DNA from: Candidatus Sumerlaeota bacterium
GTDB taxonomy: Bacteria; Sumerlaeota; Sumerlaeia; Sumerlaeales; Sumerlaeaceae
Assembly (NCBI GenBank): GCA_017161655.1
Contig: JADFCV010000003.1
Coordinates: 350,849 to 414,848 of the forward strand
Reading direction: 5' to 3'
Length of the DNA stretch: 64,000 nt
Shown: piece after piece, positions 35,784-47,401 of the stretch
Position numbering within the stretch: the stretch's first letter is position 1
Layout of the letters: the number at the start of each line of letters is the position of its first letter
The notes under the pieces: model-generated
The model's database searches: none
Seen by the model: only the letters and a program-made list of their open reading frames with translations
What the model was told of the DNA's origin: nothing
Program-made: the position numbers and the translations under genes

Positions 35784-36491
35784 CTACGCCTGCCGCTTTC
35801 CATGGGAACGATAATAATCGCACTCGCCACTGAGAATGCAGATTTCGCACTTAGGCTTGCGTGCCTGGCAAACGTGACGGCCGTGAAGGATGGTGCGATG
35901 GCTGAAATGTGTCCAGTCTTTGTGCGGGATGCAACGCATGAGGTCTTCTTCAATTTTTTCTGGTTGGTCATGCTTTGTCAGACCGAGGCGCTGAGCCACG
36001 CGGCTCACATGAGTGTCCACGGTGATGCCTGGCGTGTTGAAGCAGTTTCCCAACACGACGTTTGCCGTCTTCCGTCCGACGCCGGGCAAGCGCACAAGTT
36101 CTTCCATCGTCCCGGGCACTTTGCCACCGTGATGCGCCACGAGTGCTTCAGCCATGCCCTTGAGAGCTTTCGCTTTATTCCGGTAGAAACCGGTCGAACG
36201 GATATATTCCTCGATCTCAGGCAATTCCGCTGCGGCGAGCGCTTGAGCATCAGGGAAGCGCTGGAAAAACGCAGGTGTCACCTGATTCACTCGCTCGTCG
36301 GTGCATTGTGCACTCAGAATCGTGGCAACGAGGAGTTCATAGGGCGATGAGAAATTGAGCGAGCAGCGGGCATCGGGATAAGCGCGAGCGAGAAGTTCGT
36401 TGATGCGATGGCCTCGCTCAATGATGTCGTCATGCTGCGTTGCAGACTTTGGTCGTTTGTCTGGTTGAGACTTTTTACGCCGTGTTGTCAT
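35784..36491 (-). CDS. nth: Endonuclease III (DNA glycosylase/AP lyase)
   Basis: Endonuclease III removes oxidised pyrimidines. In 235 residues the helix-hairpin-helix LVRLPGVGRKTANVVLG carries the catalytic lysine, and TVDTHVSRV supplies the catalytic aspartate. The C-terminal cluster CQARKPKCEICILSGEC has the spacing C-x6-C-x2-C-x5-C of the [4Fe-4S] loop. The N-terminal 20 residues are basic. The gene is divergent from dprA with a 90-bp gap. Confidence 0.97.
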   Translation of the reverse strand: MTTRRKKSQPDKRPKSATQHDDIIERGHRINELLARAYPDARCSLNFSSPYELLVATILSAQCTDERVNQVTPAFFQRFPDAQALAAAELPEIEEYIRSTGFYRNKAKALKGMAEALVAHHGGKVPGTMEELVRLPGVGRKTANVVLGNCFNTPGITVDTHVSRVAQRLGLTKHDQPEKIEEDLMRCIPHKDWTHFSHRTILHGRHVCQARKPKCEICILSGECDYYRSHGKRQA

Positions 36492-36581
36492 GATCCGTTA
36501 GGATAAGTCAGAGCAAGTGCCAATCAAGCTCACAAATTCGGTTGCGGTTTTGGCCTGCGACGCAAAATAGCTTGGCCAGGG

Positions 36582-37721
36582 ATGACAAACTCGGCTGACA
36601 CGAAACGATGGTGGTTGGCGCTGCGACTTGTGCCGCAAATGAGCCGCGTGCGCTTTTACACACTTATTGACCACTTTCAGACACCAGAGGCTGTCTTCGG
36701 TGCCACAGCGAAGGAAATCGCGAGCTTGCCGGGGTTTGACGATGAGCTTGCGCGAGCGGTCCTGGATGCGCCCCGCTCGCAGGCATGGGAAGCGGAGCTA
36801 GCCGAGATGGAAAAGCAGGGGGTGCGACTACTTACGCTCGAAGACGAGGAATATCCTGAGAATTTGCGTCTGTCCTCTTTTCCGCCGCCCCTTCTCTACT
36901 TCCGCGGGTCGTTTGATGCGATGGATCGTTTTGCCGTAGCCATCATCGGATCGCGGCGAGCGACGCAATATGGACGAGCTGTCGCACAAGAATTTGCGGG
37001 GCGGCTCGCCCGCGCTGGGGTAGCGATCGTGAGCGGGTTTGCCCGTGGAATAGATTCGGTGGCTCACCGGGCCGCTTTGGATAGCGGGGGAAGAACGATT
37101 GCAGTGCTCGGCAACGGTTTGAGTGTCTGCTACCCGCAAGAGAACACGCACCTCGGGGAGGCAATTGCAGAACATGGAGCTCTCGTGACTGAGTATCCTA
37201 TGCGGACTCCGCCCGATCGTTTCAATTTTCCTGAGCGCAATCATCTCATTGCAGCACTAGCTTTAGGTACACTCGTGGTCGAAGCGGCGGAGAAATCCGG
37301 AGCTCTGATCACGGCGCGGGAGGCCTTGGAGGAAAATCGGTTTGTGTTTGCGGTGCCGGGAGACATTACGAGGGAAAACTCGCGAGGCACAAACGCGCTG
37401 ATTCAGAGTGGCGCAAAGTTAGTTCTATCGGCCGATGACATCCTGGCCGAAATGCGCGATCAACTGCGCGGACTCATTCGCGAGACGGTTCCCAAAGAGG
37501 CTGTAGAAAAAGAGAATGTTTCTCTCCCGCCTGAGCTTTCAGAAGAAGAACTCCTCGTGTATGACTTGTTGCGTCACGAGCCCCAATGTTTTGATGTCCT
37601 TCTAGCGCAGCTTGATTCCGAGCGCTTTGGGGTGCAGGAGTTAGCGACGGTGCTTCTCTCGCTGGAGATGAAGCGTTGCATCAAACAACTGCCTGGCCGG
37701 CTATACGCGGTTTTGCGCTGA
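36582..37721 (+). CDS. dprA: DNA-processing protein DprA
   Basis: DprA loads RecA on incoming single-stranded DNA in transformation. The 379-residue chain has an N-terminal helical/SAM-like part, then the Rossmann core: VAIIGSRRATQYGRAVAQEF, IVSGFARGIDSVAHRAAL, TIAVLGNGLSVCYPQEN, FPERNHLIAALALGTLVVEA and VFAVPGDITRENSRGTNALI. A winged-helix-like C-terminus follows (LVYDLLRHEPQCFDVLLAQL). Other competence genes are outside the window. It is convergent with the lipoprotein gene (12 bp apart). Confidence 0.96.
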   Translation: MTNSADTKRWWLALRLVPQMSRVRFYTLIDHFQTPEAVFGATAKEIASLPGFDDELARAVLDAPRSQAWEAELAEMEKQGVRLLTLEDEEYPENLRLSSFPPPLLYFRGSFDAMDRFAVAIIGSRRATQYGRAVAQEFAGRLARAGVAIVSGFARGIDSVAHRAALDSGGRTIAVLGNGLSVCYPQENTHLGEAIAEHGALVTEYPMRTPPDRFNFPERNHLIAALALGTLVVEAAEKSGALITAREALEENRFVFAVPGDITRENSRGTNALIQSGAKLVLSADDILAEMRDQLRGLIRETVPKEAVEKENVSLPPELSEEELLVYDLLRHEPQCFDVLLAQLDSERFGVQELATVLLSLEMKRCIKQLPGRLYAVLR

Positions 37722-37733
37722 GCTTTTGCATTT

Positions 37734-38705
37734 TTAGCGCATGCGATTGGGGAGTGCCGAACGCAGGGCATCTCGACGTTTAGCTGGGTCGGAAGGAAGT
37801 GCCGCAGCGATGTTCTCCAATTCGTTGAGCCAACTATCGGCCGTATCTTTCGGGATTTCGAGCGTTATGGCAAGTCCGTCTTTTGTTGGGGACGCGCCGA
37901 TGTTTCTCAGGGGTGGTGGCAGAGAATCGCGTTGTAAATTTGTGAAGAAGTTAAAGAAGGCGGACAGGTCGCGTGCAGCGTTTTCGTCCGGCGTGTAAGC
38001 CACAAGTTCAACCTTCGGTTGGGCATCCCAGTGCGCCGTGAGAGAAACGGTCTGAACTTTCTGCAGAGCTTCCGCGGCCTTCGGATTCGCTTTTTGCAAA
38101 GGACCCAGAGACATTGAACCCATGAATGGGGATACATTTGCGACAGCCACAAAAGGGGCTCCAGTGAGCAACGACTGACACCTTGCAAATTCTGGTGTGC
38201 CGACAGCACCAGGTGTCTTTTTGCGACTTGCAGCAATCATGTTTTCGACGTCCTTTTCTGATAGTGCGCCGAGCAAAGCTGAGTCGGAAAGCTCCATAAG
38301 GAGCATTGATCCTTCGCCAGGCCTTGTTCCGGACGCTGTGACACGGTAGCCCGAGAGGCCGGCAGCCTTCACACTCGTCACCTGAGTGGTTTTTGCGATC
38401 TCGTCCAGAATTTGCTTTGCTGCGCCTGGTTTTGTGAGCATCACCAGGTATACGGCAGGTTTTGGTCCGATCCCCTTCAAACTGATAAGCACGGTATCGG
38501 CCTGGGGTGGGGCAAACTCCTCCTGGTTAAACTTTTTAAGCACCTCCGCAAGACGTTTGCCACCAGACTCGGAGTAAAACTTTGGTGGATTGATTCCGAC
38601 GTAGATATCGCCCTGAGGCAGATAGTCCACGGGGTTCTTGCTCGCGCAGCCGACAAAAGAGAGGATGACGGCGAGCATTGATATGACGCGCAGAAGGGTT
38701 TTCAT
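37734..38705 (-). CDS. Lipoprotein of unknown function
   Basis: A start at 38705 gives 323 residues with a lipoprotein signal: MKTLLRVISMLAVILSFVGC, lipidated Cys20 followed by ASKN. The body is a two-lobe alpha/beta sequence with repeats in its plan: an early VLISLKGIGPKPAVYLVMLT, later AVYLVML-like and ALLGALSEKDVENMI parts. It is not a family I recognise. The frame is open to 38777 but the lipobox fixes the start. Asp after +1 is absent, so outer-membrane sorting is possible. Confidence 0.85.
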   Translation of the reverse strand: MKTLLRVISMLAVILSFVGCASKNPVDYLPQGDIYVGINPPKFYSESGGKRLAEVLKKFNQEEFAPPQADTVLISLKGIGPKPAVYLVMLTKPGAAKQILDEIAKTTQVTSVKAAGLSGYRVTASGTRPGEGSMLLMELSDSALLGALSEKDVENMIAASRKKTPGAVGTPEFARCQSLLTGAPFVAVANVSPFMGSMSLGPLQKANPKAAEALQKVQTVSLTAHWDAQPKVELVAYTPDENAARDLSAFFNFFTNLQRDSLPPPLRNIGASPTKDGLAITLEIPKDTADSWLNELENIAAALPSDPAKRRDALRSALPNRMR

Positions 38706-38864
38706 GGAAGGTCTTCCCTGATAGGGCTTGCTCATAGCGTGACCTTCGCCTGGAGCGGCGATAGGCTGCAAGGTCAAAGTATTAGCTTTTTTGTGGCATC
38801 ACGGGGCTATGCGTCATAGAATCAAAATGGTTATGAGATTGCCGATTCTGAGGAGTGACGGCCG

Positions 38865-39263
38865 ATGGGTGAAATAGAAGAACTCCAGCGCCAGATAGCA
38901 GAAATAGATAAGCAAATTAATAAGATCCTTGTCGAGAAGCGGCTGCCGCCACTTAAACCCCCAAAGCCATTCCCATTGGGGACGTGGATTCTCGCGCTGC
39001 TAGTGTTTGGCTATTATTTGTTTGGGGATATGATTCCCTATGTGGGGCAGTACTATGCCGATTACGGCAAATATGCGATGTACGTAGCCGGAGTGGTTGC
39101 CATTCTCGCCGTGCTAAGAACGGTATTGTGGTTGTTTAGTCGCAATCCAAAGACCCCACCTGAGTACCTCGAGGCTTCGCAGCAGGTGAAAGAATTGCAA
39201 GATCAGCGGCGCCTGCTTGAGAAGGAACTTCGCGATGCTCGCAAGAGGGCGGTGGAAGGCTGA
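38865..39263 (+). CDS. Small membrane protein with two coiled-coil ends
   Basis: The 132-residue protein has an N-terminal coiled coil (IEELQRQIAEIDKQINKILV), a Pro-rich turn, two hydrophobic segments (GTWILALLVFGYYLFGDMI and MYVAGVVAILAVLRTVLWLF), and a charged coiled-coil tail (KELQDQRRLLEKELRDARKR). Both ends should face the cytoplasm. Function is unknown. uvrA starts 79 bp downstream. Confidence 0.75.
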   Translation: MGEIEELQRQIAEIDKQINKILVEKRLPPLKPPKPFPLGTWILALLVFGYYLFGDMIPYVGQYYADYGKYAMYVAGVVAILAVLRTVLWLFSRNPKTPPEYLEASQQVKELQDQRRLLEKELRDARKRAVEG

Positions 39264-39342
39264 TTGCTTCTCGCGCAAATGAGGACACTCCGCTTTCTCC
39301 GGGACGCGAGAAACCCTGCGCGGTGGTGTATGTTAGCTGTGC

Positions 39343-42198
39343 GTGAAGAGAGCAATCGAAATTCGTGGTGCGCGGACGCACAACCTTAAAGGGATTGATG
39401 TCGACATTCCGCACGGCGCGCTGACGGTTGTGACGGGTGTGTCAGGCAGCGGCAAAAGCAGCTTGGCCTTTGACACGCTTTTCGCGGAGGGACAGCGCCG
39501 CTATGTGGAGAGCCTTTCGACTTACGCGCGCCAGTTTATCGAAACGATGGCGCGGCCTGACGTCGAAGAGGTTCGCAACATCCAGCCCGCCATCGCGATT
39601 GAGCAGAAGAATAGCGTAAAAAATGCACGCTCGACAATCGGCACCGCGACGGAAATCTACGATTATCTGCGGGTACTTTACGCGAAAGCAGGAGTGACTG
39701 TTTGTCCGACGTGCCAACTGGAAGTGCGAGAGGACAATCCCCAGACGGTGAGTCGAACTCTGCTCGAGCAGTTCGGCGGGCGCCGAGTTTACATTGTGGC
39801 TCCTCTCGAACGGCGGGGTGGGGTGGAGCCCTCCAGGCTTGCCGGGGAATTTGTGCGAGCTGGGTTTGGGCGTTTGCTGGAAACCAATGGCAGCGAATTA
39901 CGCCTTGTTGACCTGGACGGCGCTCCGCATGAGGATATTGATCGGGCGATGTCGCAGTCGCCGATCCGCGTAGTGGTGGATCGGCTTGCAGTAGGTGAGG
40001 AGGAACAGGAGCGACTGAATTCCTCGGTTGCGATGGCAATGCGTGCTGCCGGGGAGCATATCGAGGTTTGGTTGGCCGACGAGCCACCGGCCGATGGGCA
40101 CAATCCTCGACTCTTTTACAGAGGCTTTCGATGCAATGGATGTGGAAAGACGTTTCCCAAACCTGAGCCAATCCTGTTTTCATTCAATTCTCCGATCGGT
40201 GCCTGTCCTGAGTGTCATGGATTTGGACGGATCACCGGGATTGACTGGGACAAGGTGATCCCCGATCGAAGTCTCACTTTGGCTCAGCACCCGATTGCCC
40301 CCTTCAACACGCCGTCGTATCGCAAGAGCTATCAGTGGATCAAGAAGACGGCGGATCCGCGCGAGATTCCTTGGGATAAACCGCTGGAGCAGTTCACGCC
40401 GCGTGAGTGGAACAATTTGCTTTATGGTTGCGGCAATTTTGAAGGCTTGCAGGCATTTTTTGATTGGCTCGAGTCGGAGCGCTACAAAGTCCAGTCGCGC
40501 ATTCTCATTGCACGCTACCGTGGTTTTACGACGTGCCCGAAATGCCAAGGCACACGCTTGATCCCAGAAGCGCTTGCGGTGCGCTGGGCGCCATCGCGGG
40601 CAGGATTTGGGCCGCGCAACATCGCCGACCTGGCACGGATGAGCATTGCGGACTTGCTGGAGGAGCTGGTGGGCGTGGAACTCACCCCCAATGAGGAGGC
40701 GCTTTACGGACGCATTTATCGCGAAATTCTCTCACGGCTCACGTACCTTGTGCGCGTGGGGCTGGGGTATCTTACGCTCGATCGGCAAACACGCACCCTA
40801 TCGGGGGGTGAGGCCCAGCGCATCAATTTGGCGAGCGCTTTAGGCACGGGCCTCACCGAGACGCTTTATGTTTTAGATGAACCGACAGTTGGACTTCACG
40901 CGCGTGACACGGCCAGGTTGCTTGAAATCTTGAAGGATTTGCGTGATAAAGGCAACACGGTGGTTGTGGTGGAGCACGACCCACTGGTGATTCGCGGGGC
41001 AGACTATGTGGTGGATCTCGGGCCGCGTGCGGGCTCGCACGGCGGTGAGATCGTCTTTCAAGGGCCGCCCGAGCAATTGCTGGTGGAGGAGGCTCCTGGA
41101 CTCACGGCCAAATACTTGCGCCAAACTTTTGGAGAAGAGTCGCTGTGCGGGGTGGCAGCCAAGCGGACGCAGGGCAAAGTCACGTGCCAGCGAAAACTCA
41201 GCATTCGTGGGGCGCGGGAACACAACTTGAAGAACATTGAAGTGGAAATCCCGTTGGGACAGCTCGTTTGCGTTACCGGGGTGTCGGGCAGCGGAAAATC
41301 CACTCTTGTTCACGATGTGCTTTACAAGAACTGGTTGCGCCATCGAAAGGAGCCTGTGGAGGACGTGGGGCGATGTCGGGCGATTGAGGGCTTCGACCAA
41401 CTCGACGAACTTGTGCTGATAGATCAGTCCCCTATTGGCCGATCGATTCGATCAAATCCTGTCACGTATGTGAAAGCGTATGATGGTATTCGGAAACTTT
41501 TCGCTTCCACCCGTGAAGCGAAAACGGCTGGGTTGACGGGATCAGACTTTTCTTTCAACGTGCCAGGTGGGCGCTGCGAGCGTTGTGAGGGAACTGGTGT
41601 TGTCACGTATGACATGCACTTTTTGTCGGATGTGACGCTCCCCTGCGAAATTTGCGATGGCCGTCGCTTTCAGAAGCACGTGCTTGGCGTGCGATGGAGG
41701 GGGCGTAACATCGCTGAAATTCTTGATATGACAGTGGACGACGCCGTTGAGTTCTTCGCCGAGTATCCGGCCATCACGCGCCGGCTTCAGCCTTTGCGCG
41801 ACGTGGGGCTTGGTTATCTGCGGCTTGGTCAAAGCACGGCAACTTTATCTGGAGGCGAAGCTCAGCGTCTGAAGCTGGCAGCCTACCTGGGTGTCGAAAG
41901 CAGCGGACTTCGCACGATGATGATTTTTGACGAGCCCACGACGGGTCTCCACCTGGCAGACCTCGACGTGCTCTTGCAGGTTTTCCGCAGGCTCGTGAGT
42001 CGTGGGTACTCGCTTGTGGTGATCGAGCACAATCTGGAACTGATTTGCTGGGCTGATTGGATCATAGATCTCGGCCCGGAGGGGGGTGCGAATGGGGGCT
42101 TTGTGGTTGCCACGGGAACACCAGGACAGGTGGCCCAGGTAGAGGCAAGCCACACCGGAAAATTCCTTCGCGAGATCCTGCCAAAAAGCTGGGCTTAG
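39343..42198 (+). CDS. uvrA: Excinuclease ABC subunit A
   Basis: UvrA finds DNA damage in nucleotide excision repair. At 951 residues it is full length, with a GTG start. Both ATPase modules are intact: Walker A GVSGSGKSS (32-40) and a second copy near 646, two ABC signatures (LSGGEAQRINLASAL; LSGGEAQRLKLAAYL), and Walker B regions YVLDEPTVGLHARD and MIFDEPTTGLHLAD. Zinc motifs are present as CNGCGK...CPECHG and CERCEG...CEICDG. uvrB and uvrC are not adjacent. Confidence 0.98.
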   Translation: MKRAIEIRGARTHNLKGIDVDIPHGALTVVTGVSGSGKSSLAFDTLFAEGQRRYVESLSTYARQFIETMARPDVEEVRNIQPAIAIEQKNSVKNARSTIGTATEIYDYLRVLYAKAGVTVCPTCQLEVREDNPQTVSRTLLEQFGGRRVYIVAPLERRGGVEPSRLAGEFVRAGFGRLLETNGSELRLVDLDGAPHEDIDRAMSQSPIRVVVDRLAVGEEEQERLNSSVAMAMRAAGEHIEVWLADEPPADGHNPRLFYRGFRCNGCGKTFPKPEPILFSFNSPIGACPECHGFGRITGIDWDKVIPDRSLTLAQHPIAPFNTPSYRKSYQWIKKTADPREIPWDKPLEQFTPREWNNLLYGCGNFEGLQAFFDWLESERYKVQSRILIARYRGFTTCPKCQGTRLIPEALAVRWAPSRAGFGPRNIADLARMSIADLLEELVGVELTPNEEALYGRIYREILSRLTYLVRVGLGYLTLDRQTRTLSGGEAQRINLASALGTGLTETLYVLDEPTVGLHARDTARLLEILKDLRDKGNTVVVVEHDPLVIRGADYVVDLGPRAGSHGGEIVFQGPPEQLLVEEAPGLTAKYLRQTFGEESLCGVAAKRTQGKVTCQRKLSIRGAREHNLKNIEVEIPLGQLVCVTGVSGSGKSTLVHDVLYKNWLRHRKEPVEDVGRCRAIEGFDQLDELVLIDQSPIGRSIRSNPVTYVKAYDGIRKLFASTREAKTAGLTGSDFSFNVPGGRCERCEGTGVVTYDMHFLSDVTLPCEICDGRRFQKHVLGVRWRGRNIAEILDMTVDDAVEFFAEYPAITRRLQPLRDVGLGYLRLGQSTATLSGGEAQRLKLAAYLGVESSGLRTMMIFDEPTTGLHLADLDVLLQVFRRLVSRGYSLVVIEHNLELICWADWIIDLGPEGGANGGFVVATGTPGQVAQVEASHTGKFLREILPKSWA

Positions 42199-42222
42199 TT
42201 GCCTCCTTCTCTCGGTCGCTGA

Positions 42223-43987
<1,765 letters not shown>

Positions 43988-44031
43988 GCTAATAAAAGAA
44001 CGTGCTCTAACGAGCAAAGGGAGTGAGAGCG

Positions 44032-45456
44032 ATGGTCTTAGACCGGATCTTTGGACTTCGGGAGCACGGAACTTCTGTGCGGCGAGAAATCGGTGCTGGT
44101 GTGGTCACATTTTTGACCATGGCCTACATCATCTTTGTTCAGCCGGCTGTGCTTTCGGGCGCGCTGTTCGGCGAGCAGATGCGCACCGGCATGGATTTTG
44201 GGGCGGTGATGGTGGCCACGTGCCTCAGCGCGGCGTTCTTTTCGTGCATGATGGGACTTTATGCGCGTTACCCGATCGCCCTGGCGCCGGGCATGGGAGA
44301 GAATTTTTTCTTTGTCTTTTCGGCCATTCCTGCTGCGGCTGCTGCCGGGTATAGCGAGCCGTGGCGGGTGGCACTGGGCATGGTATTTCTCTCAGGGCTC
44401 ATATTTCTGGTGCTGTCCCTTGGCGGGGTGCGAGAGGGGCTCTTCGAGGCAGTGAGCAATAGCATGAAGCACGCCATCAGTGTGGGAATCGGCTTGTTTA
44501 TCGCGTTTATCGGCCTCCAGAACGCCGGAGTCATTCTCAAAGATCCAGGCACAGCGGTGAAACTCAATCATGCGTTTGAGTCGCCCGACCTTATTGTTTT
44601 CTTTGTGGGACTGCTCGTGGCAAGTGCATGCGTGGCGCGTGGAGTGCGCGGCGGATTGCTCGTGGGAATGGGTGTTGCAACATTGTTGGCGATTGCCATG
44701 CGCTGGGGATTACCGCGACTGGTCCCCGATGTGTGGAACTCTGCACTCGTGCAAGGCTCTATGCTCGTAAAGCAATTCAAGCTCGCGGATGGAATTGTTT
44801 CTGCTCCGCCGTCGCTGGCACCAACATTTCTTAAGCTCGACGTGGCAGCGGCTCTTCAGCCGAAATTGCTGCCGTTCGTGCTCATCTTTCTATACATGGC
44901 TGTGTTCGACACCATGGGCACGCTCATTGGTGTGGGAGAAATGGCGGGACTTTTACGCGAAGGGAAACTTGTGCGAGCGCAGCGCGCTTTTGCAACGGAC
45001 GCCGCCAGCTCGCTGGTTGGCTCACTGCTGGGTACAAGCACGGTTACGGCTTACATAGAAAGCGGCACCGGGATTGCCTATGGCGGGCGGACAGGACTCA
45101 CTGCGGTCACCGCTGGGCTTTTGTTTCTTATTGCACCGTTTTTCTCGCCGATTGTGCAAATGGTTGCGAGCTATCCGCCTATAACGGCCTGCGCTCTTGT
45201 GCTTGTCGGCGTCATGATGATGCGCAATGTCCTTCGCATTGCGTGGGACGATGCAACGGAAGCAGTTCCTGCATTCCTTGTGATTCTTGGGATTCCGTTG
45301 AGTTACTCGATTTCGGATGGCCTTGCGATGGGATTTATTAGTTACCCTATGATCAAGGCTTTGAGCGGCCGGGTGAAAGAGGTGCGGTGGCTGATGTGGG
45401 TGCTGAGCGGTCTGTTGCTTGCCTATTTTGTGTTCGTGCGCTCGCATCTGGGATAG
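44032..45456 (+). CDS. NCS2-family nucleobase permease (AzgA-like)
   Basis: The 474-residue protein has about 12 hydrophobic segments and AzgA-type signatures: VRREIGAGVVTFLTMAYIIF at the N-terminus, PIALAPGMGENFFFVFSAI, FDTMGTLIGVGEMAGLLREG, GSLLGTSTVTAYIESGTGIA and GGRTGLTAVTAG. AzgA-type proteins carry adenine, guanine or hypoxanthine with protons; the base is not predictable. ATG 44032 follows AAAGGGAG. Its place after pyrG groups it with nucleotide metabolism. Confidence 0.92.
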   Translation: MVLDRIFGLREHGTSVRREIGAGVVTFLTMAYIIFVQPAVLSGALFGEQMRTGMDFGAVMVATCLSAAFFSCMMGLYARYPIALAPGMGENFFFVFSAIPAAAAAGYSEPWRVALGMVFLSGLIFLVLSLGGVREGLFEAVSNSMKHAISVGIGLFIAFIGLQNAGVILKDPGTAVKLNHAFESPDLIVFFVGLLVASACVARGVRGGLLVGMGVATLLAIAMRWGLPRLVPDVWNSALVQGSMLVKQFKLADGIVSAPPSLAPTFLKLDVAAALQPKLLPFVLIFLYMAVFDTMGTLIGVGEMAGLLREGKLVRAQRAFATDAASSLVGSLLGTSTVTAYIESGTGIAYGGRTGLTAVTAGLLFLIAPFFSPIVQMVASYPPITACALVLVGVMMMRNVLRIAWDDATEAVPAFLVILGIPLSYSISDGLAMGFISYPMIKALSGRVKEVRWLMWVLSGLLLAYFVFVRSHLG

Positions 45457-45531
45457 TGGTGACGCACCGTGCTATCTGTGTGCACCCACTCTTGTGGCGA
45501 CAGCGCGAGCGACAATGTAGCGCAGCTCAAA

Positions 45532-46413
45532 CTATCCATTCAAATTGCGGAGAATTGCTGCGACAGCGTCCGACTCGTTGAGGCAGTAGAAATGTATGCC
45601 AGGTGCTCCATGGTCAAGAAGCTCGCGGCACTGCTCGGTGGCATAGTCGATCCCAAGGCGCGCTACAGCCTGGGGGTCGTGTTCGATTTGTTCGAGGCGA
45701 CGCCGCAGATTTTCGGGCACGCGGGCAGGGCCATAAAAGGTGCGCGCGTAGACGGTGGTGAACTTTTCCAGCTGAGCTAAGCTGCGGAAGGGCATGATGC
45801 CTGGGACGATGGGAATAGTGATGCCGAGGCGGCGTGCATTCTCAACGAATCGCCAGTAGTCTCCGTTATCAAAAAACAGTTGGGTAATCACTGCATCGGC
45901 GCCAGCGTCCACCTTCTCTTTGAGGTACTGAAGGTCTTGCTCAGGACTCTCGGCTTCCGGATGAACCTCTGGAAATCCTGCGACACCGATTCCAAAATCT
46001 GCCACGGTGCGAGCGAGGCGCACAAGCTCGATGGCGTGAGAAAAACCGTCAGAATGAGGCTGCCAGTCTTTTTGGCCTTTTGGTGGATCGCCGCGCAGCG
46101 CCATGATATTCTCGATGCCGTCGTCGCGCAGTTGCTCGAGAATGCGGCGTAGTTCATCGCGCGAGTGGCCTACACATGTGAGGTGACACATCGTTTCAAG
46201 GCCGTAGTCGTGTTTCAGTCGGTGCGCCCACAGCAGTGTTCGCTCGCGCGTGGAGCCGCCTGCGCCGTAGGTGATGGAGCAGAAGGCAGGATGAAATGCG
46301 CGGAACTCTTCAATGCGCGAAGCAAGAGCTTGTTCTCCTGCTTCTGTCTTTGGTGGAAAGAATTCGATCGAGATTGCTGGTTTTATGCGTTGGTAAATCT
46401 CTCTCAGGCGCAA
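45532..46413 (-). CDS. metF: Methylenetetrahydrofolate reductase
   Basis: MetF reduces 5,10-methylene-THF to 5-methyl-THF with FAD. The 293-residue enzyme shows ISIEFFPPKTEAGEQAL (catalytic Glu), SITYGAGGSTRERTLLWAHR, MCHLTCVGHSRDEL, NIMALRGDPPKG and DAVITQLFFDNGDY. The start is TTG at 46413 with GAGGA 7 nt upstream. It is convergent with the permease. Other methionine genes are not nearby. Confidence 0.96.
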   Translation of the reverse strand: MRLREIYQRIKPAISIEFFPPKTEAGEQALASRIEEFRAFHPAFCSITYGAGGSTRERTLLWAHRLKHDYGLETMCHLTCVGHSRDELRRILEQLRDDGIENIMALRGDPPKGQKDWQPHSDGFSHAIELVRLARTVADFGIGVAGFPEVHPEAESPEQDLQYLKEKVDAGADAVITQLFFDNGDYWRFVENARRLGITIPIVPGIMPFRSLAQLEKFTTVYARTFYGPARVPENLRRRLEQIEHDPQAVARLGIDYATEQCRELLDHGAPGIHFYCLNESDAVAAILRNLNG

Positions 46414-46489
46414 TGCACGTTCCTCATTCGTTCAATGTTTCTGTGCTCGCTTGATACGCCGCCCAATTGTGACATGGCGGCAAAACTTT

Positions 46490-47401
46490 TTATCCGTTTA
46501 CAAGCGCTTGGGCAATTGCTGCAGCAAGTCGGGCATTGTTCTCGATCAGGGCGCGGTTCGCTGCAAGCGTGCGGCCCTGACTAAGCATTTCCAGGCGTTC
46601 GAGCAAATAGGGAGTCACAGCCTTTCCGGACACATTGTTCGCTGCCGCATCTGCAAGTGCCTTCTCGATCCAGTTTTCTAATTCGACCATCGGAATAGAG
46701 GCGTCGGCTGGAACAGGCGTGACCACAAGCAGCCCTTTGCCACCGCATGCGAAATGGATTCGCGCAAGCGCAGCCACCTCATCCGGAGAATCGCAGACGA
46801 TGTCCAACCGATAGGGACTTTCAGCCGTAAAAAAGAGAGGAAAGCGATCCGTACGATAGCCAATGACCGGGACGCCTAGCGTTTCGAGCACCTCCAGCGT
46901 GGCCCCCACGTCCAAAATGGATTTGGCGCCAGCGCTGACGACGACCACAGGAAACTCGGCGAGGGCACGGAGGTCTGAAGAGATATCAAGCGTCTGGGCG
47001 TAGCCACGATGCACGCCACCGATTCCCCCTGTGGCAAACACGCGTAGTCCTGCCAGAGCGCATGCCTTCATGCTCGCCGCGACCGTGAGAGCGCCAGGTT
47101 GTCGGCGTGCAAGCGCTGCGGCGAAATTCTGCAAGTTCACTTTTACGATGTGCGGAGCACGCGTGCAAAAGAAGAGAATTTCCTCTTTCGTCAGCCCAAT
47201 CTTTACTTGGCCATCGAGAATGGCCAGTGTTGCAGGAACGCAACCGGCCTCGCGCGCAACCTTCTCGCAAAGTTCCGCGACTTCTCGATTCATTGGTTCG
47301 GGCAAACCGAACGAAAGGATTGTTGTTTCGTAGGCGACAATAGGGATCCCACGTGAGAGTGCCTGCTCGACTTCTTGCCCCATCACCAGCGCGTTCTTCA
47401 T
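46490..47401 (-). CDS. psuG: Pseudouridine-5'-phosphate glycosidase
   Basis: PsuG splits pseudouridine 5'-phosphate into uracil and ribose 5-phosphate. The 303-residue chain has IVAYETTILSFGLPEPMN, FATGGIGGVHRGYAQTLDIS and VVVSAGAKSILDV (with the catalytic Lys), plus PVIGYRTDRFPLFF. Its ATG overlaps the cdd stop as ATGA, so it is coupled to the cytidine deaminase. Start 47401 is fixed by that overlap; the longer open frame is read-through of cdd in another phase. The pseudouridine kinase psuK is not in the window. Confidence 0.96.
   Translation of the reverse strand: MKNALVMGQEVEQALSRGIPIVAYETTILSFGLPEPMNREVAELCEKVAREAGCVPATLAILDGQVKIGLTKEEILFFCTRAPHIVKVNLQNFAAALARRQPGALTVAASMKACALAGLRVFATGGIGGVHRGYAQTLDISSDLRALAEFPVVVVSAGAKSILDVGATLEVLETLGVPVIGYRTDRFPLFFTAESPYRLDIVCDSPDEVAALARIHFACGGKGLLVVTPVPADASIPMVELENWIEKALADAAANNVSGKAVTPYLLERLEMLSQGRTLAANRALIENNARLAAAIAQALVNG

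Noticed and set aside
39536-40183. Minus-strand frame of 215 codons
   Set aside because: Antisense to uvrA; Arg/Pro/His-rich shadow.
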